A stretch of DNA of 64,000 bases from Scandinavium sp051650185 (GCF_051650185.1 NZ_JBOFIN010000071.1:1-64000), one strand, 5' to 3'; counted from the stretch's first letter, positions 51,742 to 60,998 are shown. Program-made: numbers and translations. The notes: generated by a model not told the origin, from the letters alone.

Positions 51742-53151
51742 ATGCAACGCGGGATAGTCTGGATTGTTGATGACGATAGCTCCATCCGTTGGGTGCTTGA
51801 ACGTGCACTCACCGGGGCAGGATTGACCTGTACTACCTTTGAAAGCGGCAGCGAAGTGCTGGATGCTCTGGCGAGCAAAACGCCGGACGTTTTACTGTCT
51901 GATATTCGTATGCCGGGCATGGATGGGTTGGCGTTGCTAAAGCAAATCAAACAGCGCCATCCGATGCTGCCGGTCATCATAATGACTGCCCATTCCGATC
52001 TGGATGCCGCCGTCAGCGCCTATCAGCAAGGGGCTTTTGACTATCTGCCAAAACCGTTTGATATCGATGAAGCGGTGGCGCTGGTTGAGCGTGCTATCAG
52101 CCATTATCAGGAACAGCAGCAGCCGCGCAACGCGCCGGTATTCGGCCCAACAACCGACATCATTGGTGAAGCGCCAGCGATGCAGGACGTGTTTCGCATT
52201 ATCGGCCGTCTTTCGCGTTCTTCCATTAGCGTTCTGATTAACGGTGAGTCCGGGACGGGTAAAGAGCTGGTCGCTCACGCCCTGCATCGCCACAGCCCAC
52301 GTGTGAAAGCGCCGTTTATCGCGCTCAACATGGCGGCGATCCCGAAAGATTTAATTGAGTCTGAGTTGTTCGGTCATGAAAAAGGCGCGTTCACCGGCGC
52401 AAATACGATTCGCCAGGGTCGCTTTGAACAGGCCGATGGCGGCACGCTGTTCCTCGATGAAATCGGCGATATGCCGCTGGATGTCCAGACTCGCCTGTTG
52501 CGCGTTCTGGCGGACGGGCAGTTTTATCGTGTTGGCGGTTATGCACCGGTAAAAGTGGACGTGCGTATTATTGCCGCAACTCACCAGAACCTGGAGCTGC
52601 GCGTTCAGGAAGGGAAATTCCGTGAGGATTTATTCCACCGCCTGAACGTCATCCGTGTGCACCTGCCACCGCTGCGCGAGCGCCGTGAAGACATTCCGCG
52701 TCTGGCGCGTCACTTCCTGCAAGTGGCGGCTCGGGAACTTGGCGTAGAAGCCAAACTGCTGCATGCCGAAACCGAAGCGGCGTTAACACGTGTGGCCTGG
52801 CCGGGGAACGTGCGTCAGCTGGAAAACACCTGTCGCTGGCTGACGGTGATGGCCGCAGGCCAGGAAGTGTTGATCCAGGATTTACCCGCTGAGCTGTTTG
52901 AAAGCACGGTGCCCGACAGCCCTTCCCATTCGCTGCCTGATAACTGGGCCACGCTGTTGGCACAGTGGGCCGATCGGGCGCTGCGTTCCGGTCATCAAAA
53001 CCTGCTGTCTGAAGCTCAACCGGAAATGGAGCGTACGTTGCTCACCACCGCGCTGCGTCATACTCAGGGGCACAAACAGGAAGCGGCGCGTTTGCTGGGC
53101 TGGGGGCGAAACACCCTGACCCGCAAGCTGAAAGAGCTGGGAATGGAGTAA
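51742..53151 (+). CDS. glnG: Nitrogen response regulator GlnG (NtrC)
   Basis: Sigma54 activator of 469 residues. The receiver domain (about 1-120) has Asp54 in LLSDIRMPGMDG. The AAA+ domain (about 140-370) has Walker A GESGTGKE and the sigma54-contact loop GAFTGA. A Fis-type helix-turn-helix is at the end (TQGHKQEAARLLGWGRNTLT). The homologous start is MQRGIVWIVDDD at 51742; an upstream in-frame ATG at 51682 lies inside glnL. Confidence 0.97.
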   Translation: MQRGIVWIVDDDSSIRWVLERALTGAGLTCTTFESGSEVLDALASKTPDVLLSDIRMPGMDGLALLKQIKQRHPMLPVIIMTAHSDLDAAVSAYQQGAFDYLPKPFDIDEAVALVERAISHYQEQQQPRNAPVFGPTTDIIGEAPAMQDVFRIIGRLSRSSISVLINGESGTGKELVAHALHRHSPRVKAPFIALNMAAIPKDLIESELFGHEKGAFTGANTIRQGRFEQADGGTLFLDEIGDMPLDVQTRLLRVLADGQFYRVGGYAPVKVDVRIIAATHQNLELRVQEGKFREDLFHRLNVIRVHLPPLRERREDIPRLARHFLQVAARELGVEAKLLHAETEAALTRVAWPGNVRQLENTCRWLTVMAAGQEVLIQDLPAELFESTVPDSPSHSLPDNWATLLAQWADRALRSGHQNLLSEAQPEMERTLLTTALRHTQGHKQEAARLLGWGRNTLTRKLKELGME

Positions 53152-53157
53152 TGATAT

Positions 53158-53229
53158 TGCCGGGTGGCGCTGTCGCTGACCCGGCCTACGAAAACGGTAG
53201 CCCCGGTAAGCGGCAGCGCCACCGGGGGA
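53158..53229. repeat. Pair of REP palindromic units between glnG and hemN
   Basis: GCCGGGTGGCGCTGTCGCTG...CCCGGC followed by an inverted GGTAAGCGGCAGCGCCACCG unit, the arrangement of a small BIME. It fills the gap between two convergent genes and may serve as their 3-prime boundary. Confidence 0.8.
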
Positions 53230-53233
53230 TCAT

Positions 53234-54607
53234 TTAAATAACGCGAGAGAACTGCTGTAAGCGCGCCTTCTGACGCAAATACGTGTCGAAGCACATGCAG
53301 ATATTGCGGATCAGCAAGCGCCCTTTCCCTGTCACCTGAATGCCCTTTTCTTTGACGTCCACCAGCCCATCTTTGGCCAGTGGCGCTAACAGCGCCAAAT
53401 CTTCAGCAAAGTAGTTCTGGAAGTTCAGATCCCACGCCTTTTCAACGTCGGCAAAATCGAGACGGAAATTACAGATAAGTGACTTAATGACGTCGCGACG
53501 AATGCAATCGTCTTGCGTCAGTGCAATCCCACGCCACAGCGCGTTACCGCTTTCATCAACCTGCTGATAGTAGCTTTTGAGCTCTTTCTGGTTCTGCGCG
53601 TAGCAGTCGCCCAGCATGCTGATGGCCGACACACCAAGCCCCAGCAGATCGCTGTCACCCTGAGTGGTGTAGCCCTGGAAGTTCCGATGTAGCACGCCTT
53701 CACGCTGCGCCACGGCCAGTTCATCGTCCGGGCGAGCAAAGTGATCCATCCCAATAAACTGGTAGCCTGCATCCGTCAGCGAGGTGATGGTTTCCTGCAA
53801 AATATCGAGCTTTTGCTGTGCCGACGGCAAATCCGCATCTTTGATCTTACGCTGGGCGGCAAAGAGCGTTGGCAGGTGCGCGTAGTTGAAGACGCTGAGA
53901 CGATCGGGATTGAGTTCCGCCACCCGGCTCAACGTGAACGCAAAACTCTCCGGCGTCTGCTTTGGCAGGCCATAAATCAGATCGATGTTAGTTGAGGTAA
54001 AGCCAATCTCACGCGCATGATTGAGCAGTGCGAAGATAAAGTCTTCATCCTGCTCACGGTTAACCAGACGCTGCACTTCTTTGTTGAAGTCCTGCACGCC
54101 CATGCTCAGGCGATTGAAGCCTTCGCTACGCATATGGTCGAGCACATCGAGTTCGATTTCACGGGGGTCGACTTCAATGGAGATCTCCGCCTCAGGCTGA
54201 AAATCAAAATGCCCACGCAGGAGCTGCATCAGGCGGCTAATCTGCGCCTTATTCAGATAAGTTGGCGTTCCGCCGCCCCAGTGCAGTTGGCTGACTTTAC
54301 GCCCGGCAAATAACGGAGCGCGATGCAGGATTTCCTGCTCAAGCGCATCCAGATACTGATCGGCTTTGTGTTGCTGGCGGGTAACGATTTTATTGCAGCC
54401 ACAGAAATAGCAGAGCTTGTGGCAAAACGGGATATGGACGTACAGCGAAAGCGGGCGCTCAGGGTAGCGGGCAACCGCTTGTTGGAAATCTGCCTCGCCG
54501 AAGCTCTCTGAAAACTCCAGCGCGGTGGGGTATGAGGTATAACGTGGCCCGGAATAGTTGTACTTCTGGATCAGGGCCAAATCCCAGTCGATTAACTGCT
54601 CAGACAT
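53234..54607 (-). CDS. hemN: Oxygen-independent coproporphyrinogen III oxidase HemN
   Basis: Radical-SAM enzyme of anaerobic heme synthesis, converting coproporphyrinogen III to protoporphyrinogen IX. The 457 residues from MSEQLIDWDLALIQKYNYSG equal E. coli. The cluster motif is IPFCHKLCYFCGCNK (CX3CX2C), with the SAM-binding GGGTPTYL. GGAAGGAG precedes the start at 54607 and overlaps the end of the small frame 54610-54789. A longer frame from 54688 adds 27 residues with no homology. Confidence 0.97.
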   Translation of the reverse strand: MSEQLIDWDLALIQKYNYSGPRYTSYPTALEFSESFGEADFQQAVARYPERPLSLYVHIPFCHKLCYFCGCNKIVTRQQHKADQYLDALEQEILHRAPLFAGRKVSQLHWGGGTPTYLNKAQISRLMQLLRGHFDFQPEAEISIEVDPREIELDVLDHMRSEGFNRLSMGVQDFNKEVQRLVNREQDEDFIFALLNHAREIGFTSTNIDLIYGLPKQTPESFAFTLSRVAELNPDRLSVFNYAHLPTLFAAQRKIKDADLPSAQQKLDILQETITSLTDAGYQFIGMDHFARPDDELAVAQREGVLHRNFQGYTTQGDSDLLGLGVSAISMLGDCYAQNQKELKSYYQQVDESGNALWRGIALTQDDCIRRDVIKSLICNFRLDFADVEKAWDLNFQNYFAEDLALLAPLAKDGLVDVKEKGIQVTGKGRLLIRNICMCFDTYLRQKARLQQFSRVI

Positions 54608-54609
54608 GC

Positions 54610-54789
54610 TTACTCCTTCCGGTGGTATCGCGAACGGCGGCGTGCCGGCTTGCCCGGAGATCGGACAATAAGCCGGTTGCGCAGCCACTGTTGACGCCGC
54701 GACAACCGCCGTAGTTTAACGAATAACCACCCCAGATAACATACAACCAAAAGGGTTATAAGCAGGACGGGGAGCCCGAGTGGGTGCAA
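54610..54789 (-). CDS. Candidate small single-pass membrane protein between yihI and hemN
   Basis: A 59-codon frame opening with TTG one codon after the yihI stop and in the same frame as yihI. It ends with TAA inside the hemN ribosome site. It encodes a short N terminus, one hydrophobic helix (LPVLLITLLVVCYLGWLFV, residues 6-24) and a strongly basic tail (about 15 Arg/Lys in 35 residues), a positive-inside topology. Neither function nor family is certain; some relatives carry a DUF2489 membrane protein between yihI and hemN, of which this could be a shortened form. Only a GGA at poor spacing precedes the TTG, so expression would depend on coupling to yihI. Confidence 0.45.
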   Translation of the reverse strand: MHPLGLPVLLITLLVVCYLGWLFVKLRRLSRRQQWLRNRLIVRSPGKPARRRSRYHRKE

Positions 54790-54792
54790 ACG

Positions 54793-55308
54793 TTAGTTTC
54801 CGCCTCGCAGCAGACGCATCATGTCTTCTTTGCCTTCTTCTTCCTCTTCGTCTTCATCGTCGTCGTAGGAAAGGCCCAGTTGTTGCATCAGTTCATCAAT
54901 GCGATCCAGTTTGGCATCAACCCAGGATTGCTCGTCTGCGCTAAGGGCCTCGCCCTCTTCCAGACGTTCCAGCAGCGCATCCAGGCGCTCATCATTTTCC
55001 AGTAAATCCAGCTCGGCCTGCGGTGAAAGCATAGGTTTCTCGCTCTTCGGTTTGTGCTGCCTGGTCACCGGACGCTCGGTTGCGCCCAATGGGATTGGGG
55101 TTTTACTGCCAATACGCGGATCTTTTTGCTGGCCCTGTTTTTTGCCAGCCGCGTTTGCCTCACCGCCGTTCGCGCGGCTGCCTGCAGCGTGACCACGATG
55201 CTTCTTATCGCGTTTACGGTCGCGCGCTTCCTGATTCAGCTCTTCGCGCGTCTTACGACGGGCTTTACCAGGTGCTTTGCTGCGCGGTGCGGATGTTGGT
55301 TTTTTCAT
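54793..55308 (-). CDS. yihI: Der GTPase-activating protein YihI
   Basis: A 171-residue cytoplasmic protein that stimulates the ribosome-assembly GTPase Der in E. coli. The basic N-terminal half (about 1-90, with KKPTSAPRSKAPGKARRKTR) leads to a conserved helical domain (LSPQAELDLLENDERLDALL) and an acidic tail (DDDEDEEEEEGKED). It is two residues longer than in K-12. It lies downstream of csrC on the same strand. Confidence 0.93.
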   Translation of the reverse strand: MKKPTSAPRSKAPGKARRKTREELNQEARDRKRDKKHRGHAAGSRANGGEANAAGKKQGQQKDPRIGSKTPIPLGATERPVTRQHKPKSEKPMLSPQAELDLLENDERLDALLERLEEGEALSADEQSWVDAKLDRIDELMQQLGLSYDDDEDEEEEEGKEDMMRLLRGGN

Positions 55309-55374
55309 GATGAGGTGTCTTACGTTGTTTTCTTCAGTATAGAATTGAGCCGGAATCTAGCAGAAAGCAGACAA

Positions 55375-55619
55375 AGAAAAAAGGCGACAGAGTAATCTGC
55401 CGCCTTTTTCTTGACTCACAACCCTTAACGGGTCACACATTCCGTGTCTGCCAACAACGCACCCTGTTTTTCCCTTGGCACTGAACACTCCGTGTCGTAA
55501 TCCTTATCCCTTTACAACGTCTCCGGACGTTTGCCTCCTGGCAGTTCCTTCGTCTTCGCCTCCTGGCGCTCCTGACCCTCGTCCTGAGTCTTTATCCTTT
55601 CCGGCATCCCCGCCTGATG
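55375..55619 (-). ncRNA. csrC: Regulatory RNA CsrC
   Basis: Small RNA that sequesters the translation regulator CsrA. On the minus strand the segment contains about fourteen GGA motifs, several in CAGGA or GGAGG contexts (for example GACTCAGGACGAGGGTCAGG and CGTCCGGAGACG). It ends in GGCGGCAGA-TTAC-TCTGTCGCC plus a T run. Sequence, length (about 245 nt) and position between yihI and engB match E. coli csrC. The 5-prime end is inferred from a TTGTCT-N16-TAAAGT promoter at 55626-55653 and may be off by a few bases. Confidence 0.9.
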
Positions 55620-55889
55620 ACCGCTACTTTACCTTGTTATGATATTCAGACAAGCAACTCACCGGTAAAAAGATCAATTTTCAGATTAGTCCAAACACAT
55701 AACGTATTGATTTAAATAAAATCGATAAAAATTTCATCTGCAACTTCTCCTAAATCTCCCATAGCGACAATGGCAAATGTCTCACAAAGCCCAGGGTTAA
55801 TACTTACACCGCACCCACAGGACAAACGCCGCCTTTTGCTGTTGTTCAGGTATACTCCCCCGCATAGCCCGATTTTATGGAGACGACCC

Positions 55890-56522
55890 TTGATCAACCT
55901 GAACTATCAACAGACGCATTTTGTTCTCAGTGCGCCTGATATTCGCCACTTACCTTCCGATACCGGAATTGAAGTGGCATTTGCTGGCCGCTCCAATGCA
56001 GGTAAATCGAGCGCCCTGAATACCCTGACCAATCAAAAGAGCCTTGCGCGTACCTCTAAAACGCCTGGCCGTACTCAGCTCATCAACCTGTTTGAAGTGA
56101 CTGAAGGCAAACGCGTGGTCGACTTACCGGGTTACGGCTATGCCGAAGTTCCGGAAGAGATGAAGCTGAAATGGCAGCGCGCACTGGGCGAATATCTGGA
56201 AAAACGCCTGTGCCTGAAAGGTCTGGTGGTGCTGATGGATATTCGTCATCCGCTGAAAGATCTCGACCGGCAGATGATTGAATGGGCCGTCGACAGCAAT
56301 ATTGAAGTACTGGTTCTGCTGACCAAAGCAGATAAGCTGGCGAGCGGCGCGCGTAAAGCGCAGCTGAACATGGTGCGTGAAGCCGTGAAGGACTTTAACG
56401 GCGACATTCAGGTCGAAGCATTCTCTTCACTGAAGAAGCTGGGCGTGGATAAACTGCGTCAGAAGCTGGATACCTGGTATAGCGAGATTGCCCCACAGCA
56501 GGAAGAAGAGAGCGAAGCGTAA
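55890..56522 (+). CDS. engB: Ribosome-biogenesis GTPase EngB (YihA)
   Basis: Essential GTPase for 50S assembly. The 210 residues start at TTG (55890) with GGAG seven bases upstream; the reading (M)INLNYQQTHFV aligns with E. coli MTNLNYQQTHFV. The frame stays open 40 codons further upstream, but that part has no homology. G1 GRSNAGKSS, G3 DLPGYGYAEVPE and G4 LTKADKL are present. Divergent from csrC; about 270 bp between them contains no other gene. Confidence 0.95.
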   Translation: MINLNYQQTHFVLSAPDIRHLPSDTGIEVAFAGRSNAGKSSALNTLTNQKSLARTSKTPGRTQLINLFEVTEGKRVVDLPGYGYAEVPEEMKLKWQRALGEYLEKRLCLKGLVVLMDIRHPLKDLDRQMIEWAVDSNIEVLVLLTKADKLASGARKAQLNMVREAVKDFNGDIQVEAFSSLKKLGVDKLRQKLDTWYSEIAPQQEEESEA

Positions 56523-56554
56523 TTCGTTTTTTATCCCAGCAGAAAATTAGACAG

Positions 56555-56585
56555 AGCGCGGTAATTTCCGCGCTTTTTCTTTTCT
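56555..56585 (+). terminator. engB terminator
   Basis: AGCGCGG-TAATTT-CCGCGCT followed by TTTTCTTTTC, about 30 bases after the engB stop. Confidence 0.85.
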
Positions 56586-56593
56586 TTCGCGCA

Positions 56594-56702
56594 ATAAAAA
56601 ACGCCCCAGTCATTACTGACTGGGGCGGCTAAATATTCAGCCAAATCCGATTACGTGAAGTAAAAGGTCTGAAAGATAGAACATCTTACCTCTGTACCCT
56701 AC
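56594..56702 (-). ncRNA. spf: Spot 42 small RNA
   Basis: Hfq-dependent small RNA that represses secondary carbon-source genes when glucose is present. The minus strand starts GTAGGGTACAGAGGTAAGAT and continues with the CUUUCAGACC region used for pairing. It ends in GCCCCAGTC-AGTAAT-GACTGGGGC and a T run. It is about 109 nt, near-identical to E. coli Spot 42, in its usual place between polA and engB. Confidence 0.97.
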
Positions 56703-56778
56703 GCGAATAACTCTACTCTTTTTTTCGCAGGCCACAAAGCACTTTTTGTAGTTTTTTTTCACTCTTTACATAGCGAAT

Positions 56779-56794
56779 TCCGATGATCATCACA
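56779..56794 (-). promoter_or_regulatory. CRP site of the spf promoter
   Basis: On the minus strand TGTGA-TGATCA-TCGGA has a perfect left half, about 80 bp upstream of the spf start. CRP-cAMP represses spf in E. coli. The remaining 56703-56893 holds the spf promoter and polA 3-prime region and no gene. Confidence 0.65.
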
Positions 56795-56893
56795 AAACGC
56801 TATAAGTTATGTTGCTTACTTGCAAAAAGTGCCAACCAATAAGCAGGTCTAAAATCGCGCATATTTGCTGATCATTTAGCCTGCCCATCGGCG

Positions 56894-59686
56894 TTAATGC
56901 GCCTGATCCCAGTTCTCACCACTGCCCACTTCCACCAGCAGCGGAACATCCAGCTTCATGCTGTTTTCCATCAGCTCATGAATCTTCTTCGACACGGCTT
57001 TAAGGTCATCTTTATGCACTTCGAACACCAGTTCATCGTGCACCTGCATGATCATGCGGACGCGGGGTTGCTCTTTCTGCAGCCAGCCATCAACAGCAAT
57101 CATGGCGCGTTTGATGATGTCAGCGGCGGTACCCTGCATTGGGGCGTTGATGGCCGCACGCTCCGCACCGGCACGCAAAGCGGCATTGCTGGCTTTAATG
57201 CCCGGTAAATAAAGACGGCGACCTTCCAGCGTTTCGACATAACCCTGATCTTTAGCCTGCGCGCGGGTACGCTCCATATAGTCGAGCACGCCCGGATAAC
57301 GCTCGAAATAGAGATCCATATACTTCTGCGACTCTTTACGCGGAATATTGAGCTGGCGTGAAAGCCCGAAAGCACTCATCCCGTAAATCAGGCCGAAGTT
57401 AATGGCTTTTGCACTGCGGCGCTGCTCATTCGTGACGTTATCCAGTGGGATGCCAAACACTTCCGCCGCTGTCGCGCGGTGAATGTCTTTACCTTCCGCA
57501 AAGGCGGTTAATAACCCTTTGTCGCGAGAGAGATGCGCCATAATACGCAGTTCAATCTGCGAGTAGTCCGCCGAAACAATCAGATAATCTTCCGGGGCAA
57601 TAAACGCCTGACGAATACGACGCCCTTCTTCATTACGCACCGGAATGTTTTGCAGGTTCGGATCGGTGGAAGAGAGACGACCGGTTGCTGCCACGGCCTG
57701 ATGATAGGACGTATGCACTCGCCCTGTTTTTGGGTTGATCATCAACGGCAGCTTATCGGTGTAGGTCGACTTCAGCTTCGCAAGCCCACGGTATTCGAGA
57801 ATAACTTTCGGCAGCGGGTAATCCAGCGCCAGCTCCTCAAGCACTTCTTCCGATGTCGACGGTGCGCCGCCCGGTGTTTTCTTCAGCGGCTTAATGCCTT
57901 GTTTCTCAAACAGAATCGTTTGAAGCTGTTTCGGTGAAGAGAGGTTGAACGGCTCACCCGCAATGTCATGCGCTTTCTGTTCAAGCTCAACCAGACGTTT
58001 ACCAATCTCTTCCGAGTGGTTGTGCAGCACGGCAGGATCAATCTTCACACCGTTGCGCTCAACGCGTGACAACACTGTCACCAGCGGCATTTCGATGGTC
58101 TGGAAAACATTGGCCGGGCCTTCGAGCTTCTGCAGTTTTGGCCACATTTTCAGATGCAGCTGGAGCGTGACGTCTGCATCTTCTGCTGCGTAACGCCCCG
58201 CTTCTTCGAGTGCTATCTGATTGAACGTCAGCTGGTTTTTACCTTTCCCGGCAATTTCTTCAAAGGTAATGGTTTTGTGCTTCAGCCAGCGATCGGACAG
58301 GCTGTCCATGTCGTGACGACCTGCCACGCTATCCAGCGTGTAGGACTCGAGCATGGTGTCAAACGCAATGCCGCGCAGCTCAATGCCATAGTTGGCCAGA
58401 ATGCCACGATCGTATTTCAGGTTTTGCCCGACCTTCAGAGAGGTTTCGTCTTCCAAAAGCGGCTTTAATAATTCCAGTACTCGTGAGCGAGAAATCTGTT
58501 CAGGTGCATCAAGATAGTCATGTGCGACGGGCACATAGGCTGCCACGCCCGGTTCTGCGGCAAAAGACAGCCCCACCATGTTGGCAGAGATGTTATCCAG
58601 GCTGTCTGTTTCAGTATCAAAGGCGAAAACGGGCGCTTTCTTCAGTTTCTCAATCCACTGCTTCAGCGTTTCTTCATCGAGAATGGTGACGTAGTGTTCA
58701 GAAGAGAGCGAGGTCGCAGGCTCATCGACTTCTTCTTCAGCCGCGGCAGCCGCCACCGCTGACGGTACAGCAGAAGGTTTGCTGCCTTTTGCCTGCATCC
58801 ATTTACCCGTTTCAACATCCGTTATCCAGCGCTTGAATTCATACTGTTTGAACAGGCCAAGCAGTTCATCCGCTGCCGGCTGCTGGACTTCGAGCTGCTC
58901 GCAGGTCAACTCCAGCTCAACATCTGTTTTGATGGTGGCAAGCTTGTAAGAGAGGTAAGCCATCTCTTTATTCTGTTCAAGCTTCGCGGCCATGGTTTTG
59001 GCGCCACGGAAGGTCAGACCGGCAATCTTTTCAGGTTCAGCATAGAGCGTATCCAGCCCCCCCAACCCTTGCAAAAGAGCTTGCGCGGTTTTTTCACCCA
59101 CGCCAGGCACTCCGGGAATGTTGTCCGAGGAATCGCCCATCAGCGCGAGGAAATCGATAATCAGCTCTGGCGGCACGCCGTACTTGGCAACGACTTCATC
59201 CGGCCCCAGCACGGTGTTCGTCATGGTATTGATGAGCGTGATGCCTGGCGTTACCAGTTGCGCCATATCTTTGTCGCCCGTACTGATCAGCACCGGACGG
59301 CCTGCTTTTTCCGCTTCACGCGCCAGTGTGCCGATAACGTCATCTGCCTCAACGCCAGAAACAGCCAGCAGCGGTAAACCCATCGCTTTTACCATCGCAT
59401 GCAGCGGCTCTATCTGAGCACGCAGATCGTCAGGCATCGGTGGGCGATGTGATTTGTAATGCTCAAACAGTTCGTCACGGAACGTTTTTCCTTTGGCATC
59501 AAAGACGACCGCCGCATGGCTTGGCTGATACTGCAGGATCAAACTACGCAGCATATTCAGTACGCCATACATGGCCCCTGTCGGTTCGCCTGCGCTGTTG
59601 GTCAACGGAGGAAACGCATGATATGCGCGGTAGAGATAGGATGAGCCATCAACCAGGATGAGGGGGTTTTCTTGGATCTGAGCCAT
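56894..59686 (-). CDS. polA: DNA polymerase I PolA
   Basis: Repair and Okazaki-fragment polymerase of 930 residues. The 5-prime nuclease domain (about 1-320) has LVDGSSYLYRAYHAF and GDSSDNIPGVPGVGEKTA. The 3-prime exonuclease domain (about 325-515) has FDTETDSLD. The polymerase domain (about 520-930) has SADYSQIELRIMAHLS, the O-helix KAINFGLIYGMSAFGL and VHDELVFEV. All catalytic acids appear intact. It is two residues longer than in E. coli K-12, near the Ala/Glu-rich interdomain linker. Confidence 0.98.
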   Translation of the reverse strand: MAQIQENPLILVDGSSYLYRAYHAFPPLTNSAGEPTGAMYGVLNMLRSLILQYQPSHAAVVFDAKGKTFRDELFEHYKSHRPPMPDDLRAQIEPLHAMVKAMGLPLLAVSGVEADDVIGTLAREAEKAGRPVLISTGDKDMAQLVTPGITLINTMTNTVLGPDEVVAKYGVPPELIIDFLALMGDSSDNIPGVPGVGEKTAQALLQGLGGLDTLYAEPEKIAGLTFRGAKTMAAKLEQNKEMAYLSYKLATIKTDVELELTCEQLEVQQPAADELLGLFKQYEFKRWITDVETGKWMQAKGSKPSAVPSAVAAAAAEEEVDEPATSLSSEHYVTILDEETLKQWIEKLKKAPVFAFDTETDSLDNISANMVGLSFAAEPGVAAYVPVAHDYLDAPEQISRSRVLELLKPLLEDETSLKVGQNLKYDRGILANYGIELRGIAFDTMLESYTLDSVAGRHDMDSLSDRWLKHKTITFEEIAGKGKNQLTFNQIALEEAGRYAAEDADVTLQLHLKMWPKLQKLEGPANVFQTIEMPLVTVLSRVERNGVKIDPAVLHNHSEEIGKRLVELEQKAHDIAGEPFNLSSPKQLQTILFEKQGIKPLKKTPGGAPSTSEEVLEELALDYPLPKVILEYRGLAKLKSTYTDKLPLMINPKTGRVHTSYHQAVAATGRLSSTDPNLQNIPVRNEEGRRIRQAFIAPEDYLIVSADYSQIELRIMAHLSRDKGLLTAFAEGKDIHRATAAEVFGIPLDNVTNEQRRSAKAINFGLIYGMSAFGLSRQLNIPRKESQKYMDLYFERYPGVLDYMERTRAQAKDQGYVETLEGRRLYLPGIKASNAALRAGAERAAINAPMQGTAADIIKRAMIAVDGWLQKEQPRVRMIMQVHDELVFEVHKDDLKAVSKKIHELMENSMKLDVPLLVEVGSGENWDQAH

Positions 59687-60037
59687 AATTTCCGTGCCTG
59701 TTTATCAGATTAGGGATAAAGGATGCCACAGACAGCGCTAAAACATGAGTTTTTCACTGCCATTGCGCTAAAAGATTTGGAGATCCTCTGGATCGCTCGC
59801 AAAACCATCCTGTGGATAAGTTTGTGCATAGTTTTATTCCGCCGGGTTACTCTTGCGCACCTCACGAACAATGTAACAATATTTATTTTAATTTTCATAG
59901 CGTTAAGATAAACCCCTGCTTATATCCCCATGACTGGTGACAATTTGAGCCATGTGGATATAACTCATGCTTATTTTTCTGCTCTGGTAAGACCCGTCTT
60001 TAGGTGTGATTTCTGGTAAAATCAGCGCCTTGCGCCT
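59687..60037. promoter_or_regulatory. polA upstream region with DnaA boxes
   Basis: A 351-bp gap with no convincing gene. TGTGGATAA (59811-59819) is a perfect DnaA box (TTATCCACA on the other strand), and TGTGGATAT (59953-59961) is a one-mismatch box. Both stand upstream of polA. A short open frame at 59723-59911 is probably fortuitous. Confidence 0.6.
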
Positions 60038-60976
60038 GTGAAACCCGCGCTTTATACAATTAACTATCTGAATAAATTGATTATGTCGAGATTACTCGCT
60101 GCGATAACGCTTCCGCTGAGTATTGCCCTTACCATTATTGTGACCGTACTTTGCTCCGTGCCCATTATTGCGGCAGGGATCATTAAACTGTTGCTGCCCG
60201 TTCCCTTTGTATGGCGCTCCGTCTCGGCTTTCTGCAATCTGATGATGTATTGCTGGTGTTCCGGGCTGGCGCTACTGCTGCACCTGAATCCCTGGCTGAA
60301 ATGGGATGTGGAAGGCCTTGAAGGCCTGAACAAGAAAAACTGGTATTTGCTTATCTGTAATCATCGTAGCTGGGCGGATATCGTGGTGCTGTGCGTACTT
60401 TTCCGTAAGCACATCCCCATGAACAAGTACTTCCTGAAGCAACAGCTGGCCTGGGTGCCGTTTATCGGCCTGGCGTGCTGGGCGTTGGATATGCCTTTTA
60501 TGCGCCGCTATTCCAGAAGCTACCTGATTCGCCATCCAGAGCGCCGCGGGAAAGATGTGGAAACCACCCGCCGTTCCTGCGAGAAATTCCGCAAGCATCC
60601 GACAACGATTGTTAACTTTGTGGAAGGCTCCCGTTTTACGGAAGAAAAACGTCAGGAGACACGCTCTCCTTATCGCCATCTGCTTCCCCCCAAGGCAGCA
60701 GGAATTGCCATGGCGCTGAACGTGCTGGGCAGCCAGTTTGATAAGCTAATGAACGTGACGCTCTGCTATCCGGAAAATGATAAGACGCCTTTTTTTGATA
60801 TGCTGAGCGGCAAGCTCACCCGCATCGTTGTTCGTGTTGATTTGATGCCAGTCGCTGAAGAGCTGCATGGTGACTACGTTAATGATAAGAACTTCAAACG
60901 AGGCTTTCAGCTTTGGCTGAACACCCTGTGGGTTGAGAAAGACAATCAGATTGAAGAGATAAAGTCCGGGCAATAA
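60038..60976 (+). CDS. yihG: Acyltransferase YihG
   Basis: Inner-membrane protein of the PlsC acyltransferase family. The catalytic HX4D is NHRSWAD, and FVEGSRFTEE is the glycerol-phosphate-binding motif. An N-terminal membrane helix (ITLPLSIALTIIVTVLCSV) is present. E. coli YihG acts as a 1-acylglycerol-3-phosphate acyltransferase-like enzyme. The E. coli start is not conserved: options are GTG at 60038 (312 residues, no ribosome site) and ATG at 60083 (297 residues, MSRLLAAIT). The longer form is given only as an outer limit. Confidence 0.9.
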   Translation: MKPALYTINYLNKLIMSRLLAAITLPLSIALTIIVTVLCSVPIIAAGIIKLLLPVPFVWRSVSAFCNLMMYCWCSGLALLLHLNPWLKWDVEGLEGLNKKNWYLLICNHRSWADIVVLCVLFRKHIPMNKYFLKQQLAWVPFIGLACWALDMPFMRRYSRSYLIRHPERRGKDVETTRRSCEKFRKHPTTIVNFVEGSRFTEEKRQETRSPYRHLLPPKAAGIAMALNVLGSQFDKLMNVTLCYPENDKTPFFDMLSGKLTRIVVRVDLMPVAEELHGDYVNDKNFKRGFQLWLNTLWVEKDNQIEEIKSGQ

Positions 60977-60998
60977 AAAAGCCCCACCGTGCGGTGAG
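60976..60998 (-). terminator. srkA-dsbA terminator
   Basis: On the minus strand GCCTCACCG-CA-CGGTGGGGC is followed by TTTTTT. It lies about 37 bases after the dsbA stop, reaching the yihG stop codon. Confidence 0.8.

Noticed and set aside
59723..59911. Possible 62-codon hydrophobic small protein upstream of polA
   Set aside because: No ribosome site, AT-rich composition explains the hydrophobic residues, and an equal-sized frame exists on the other strand.
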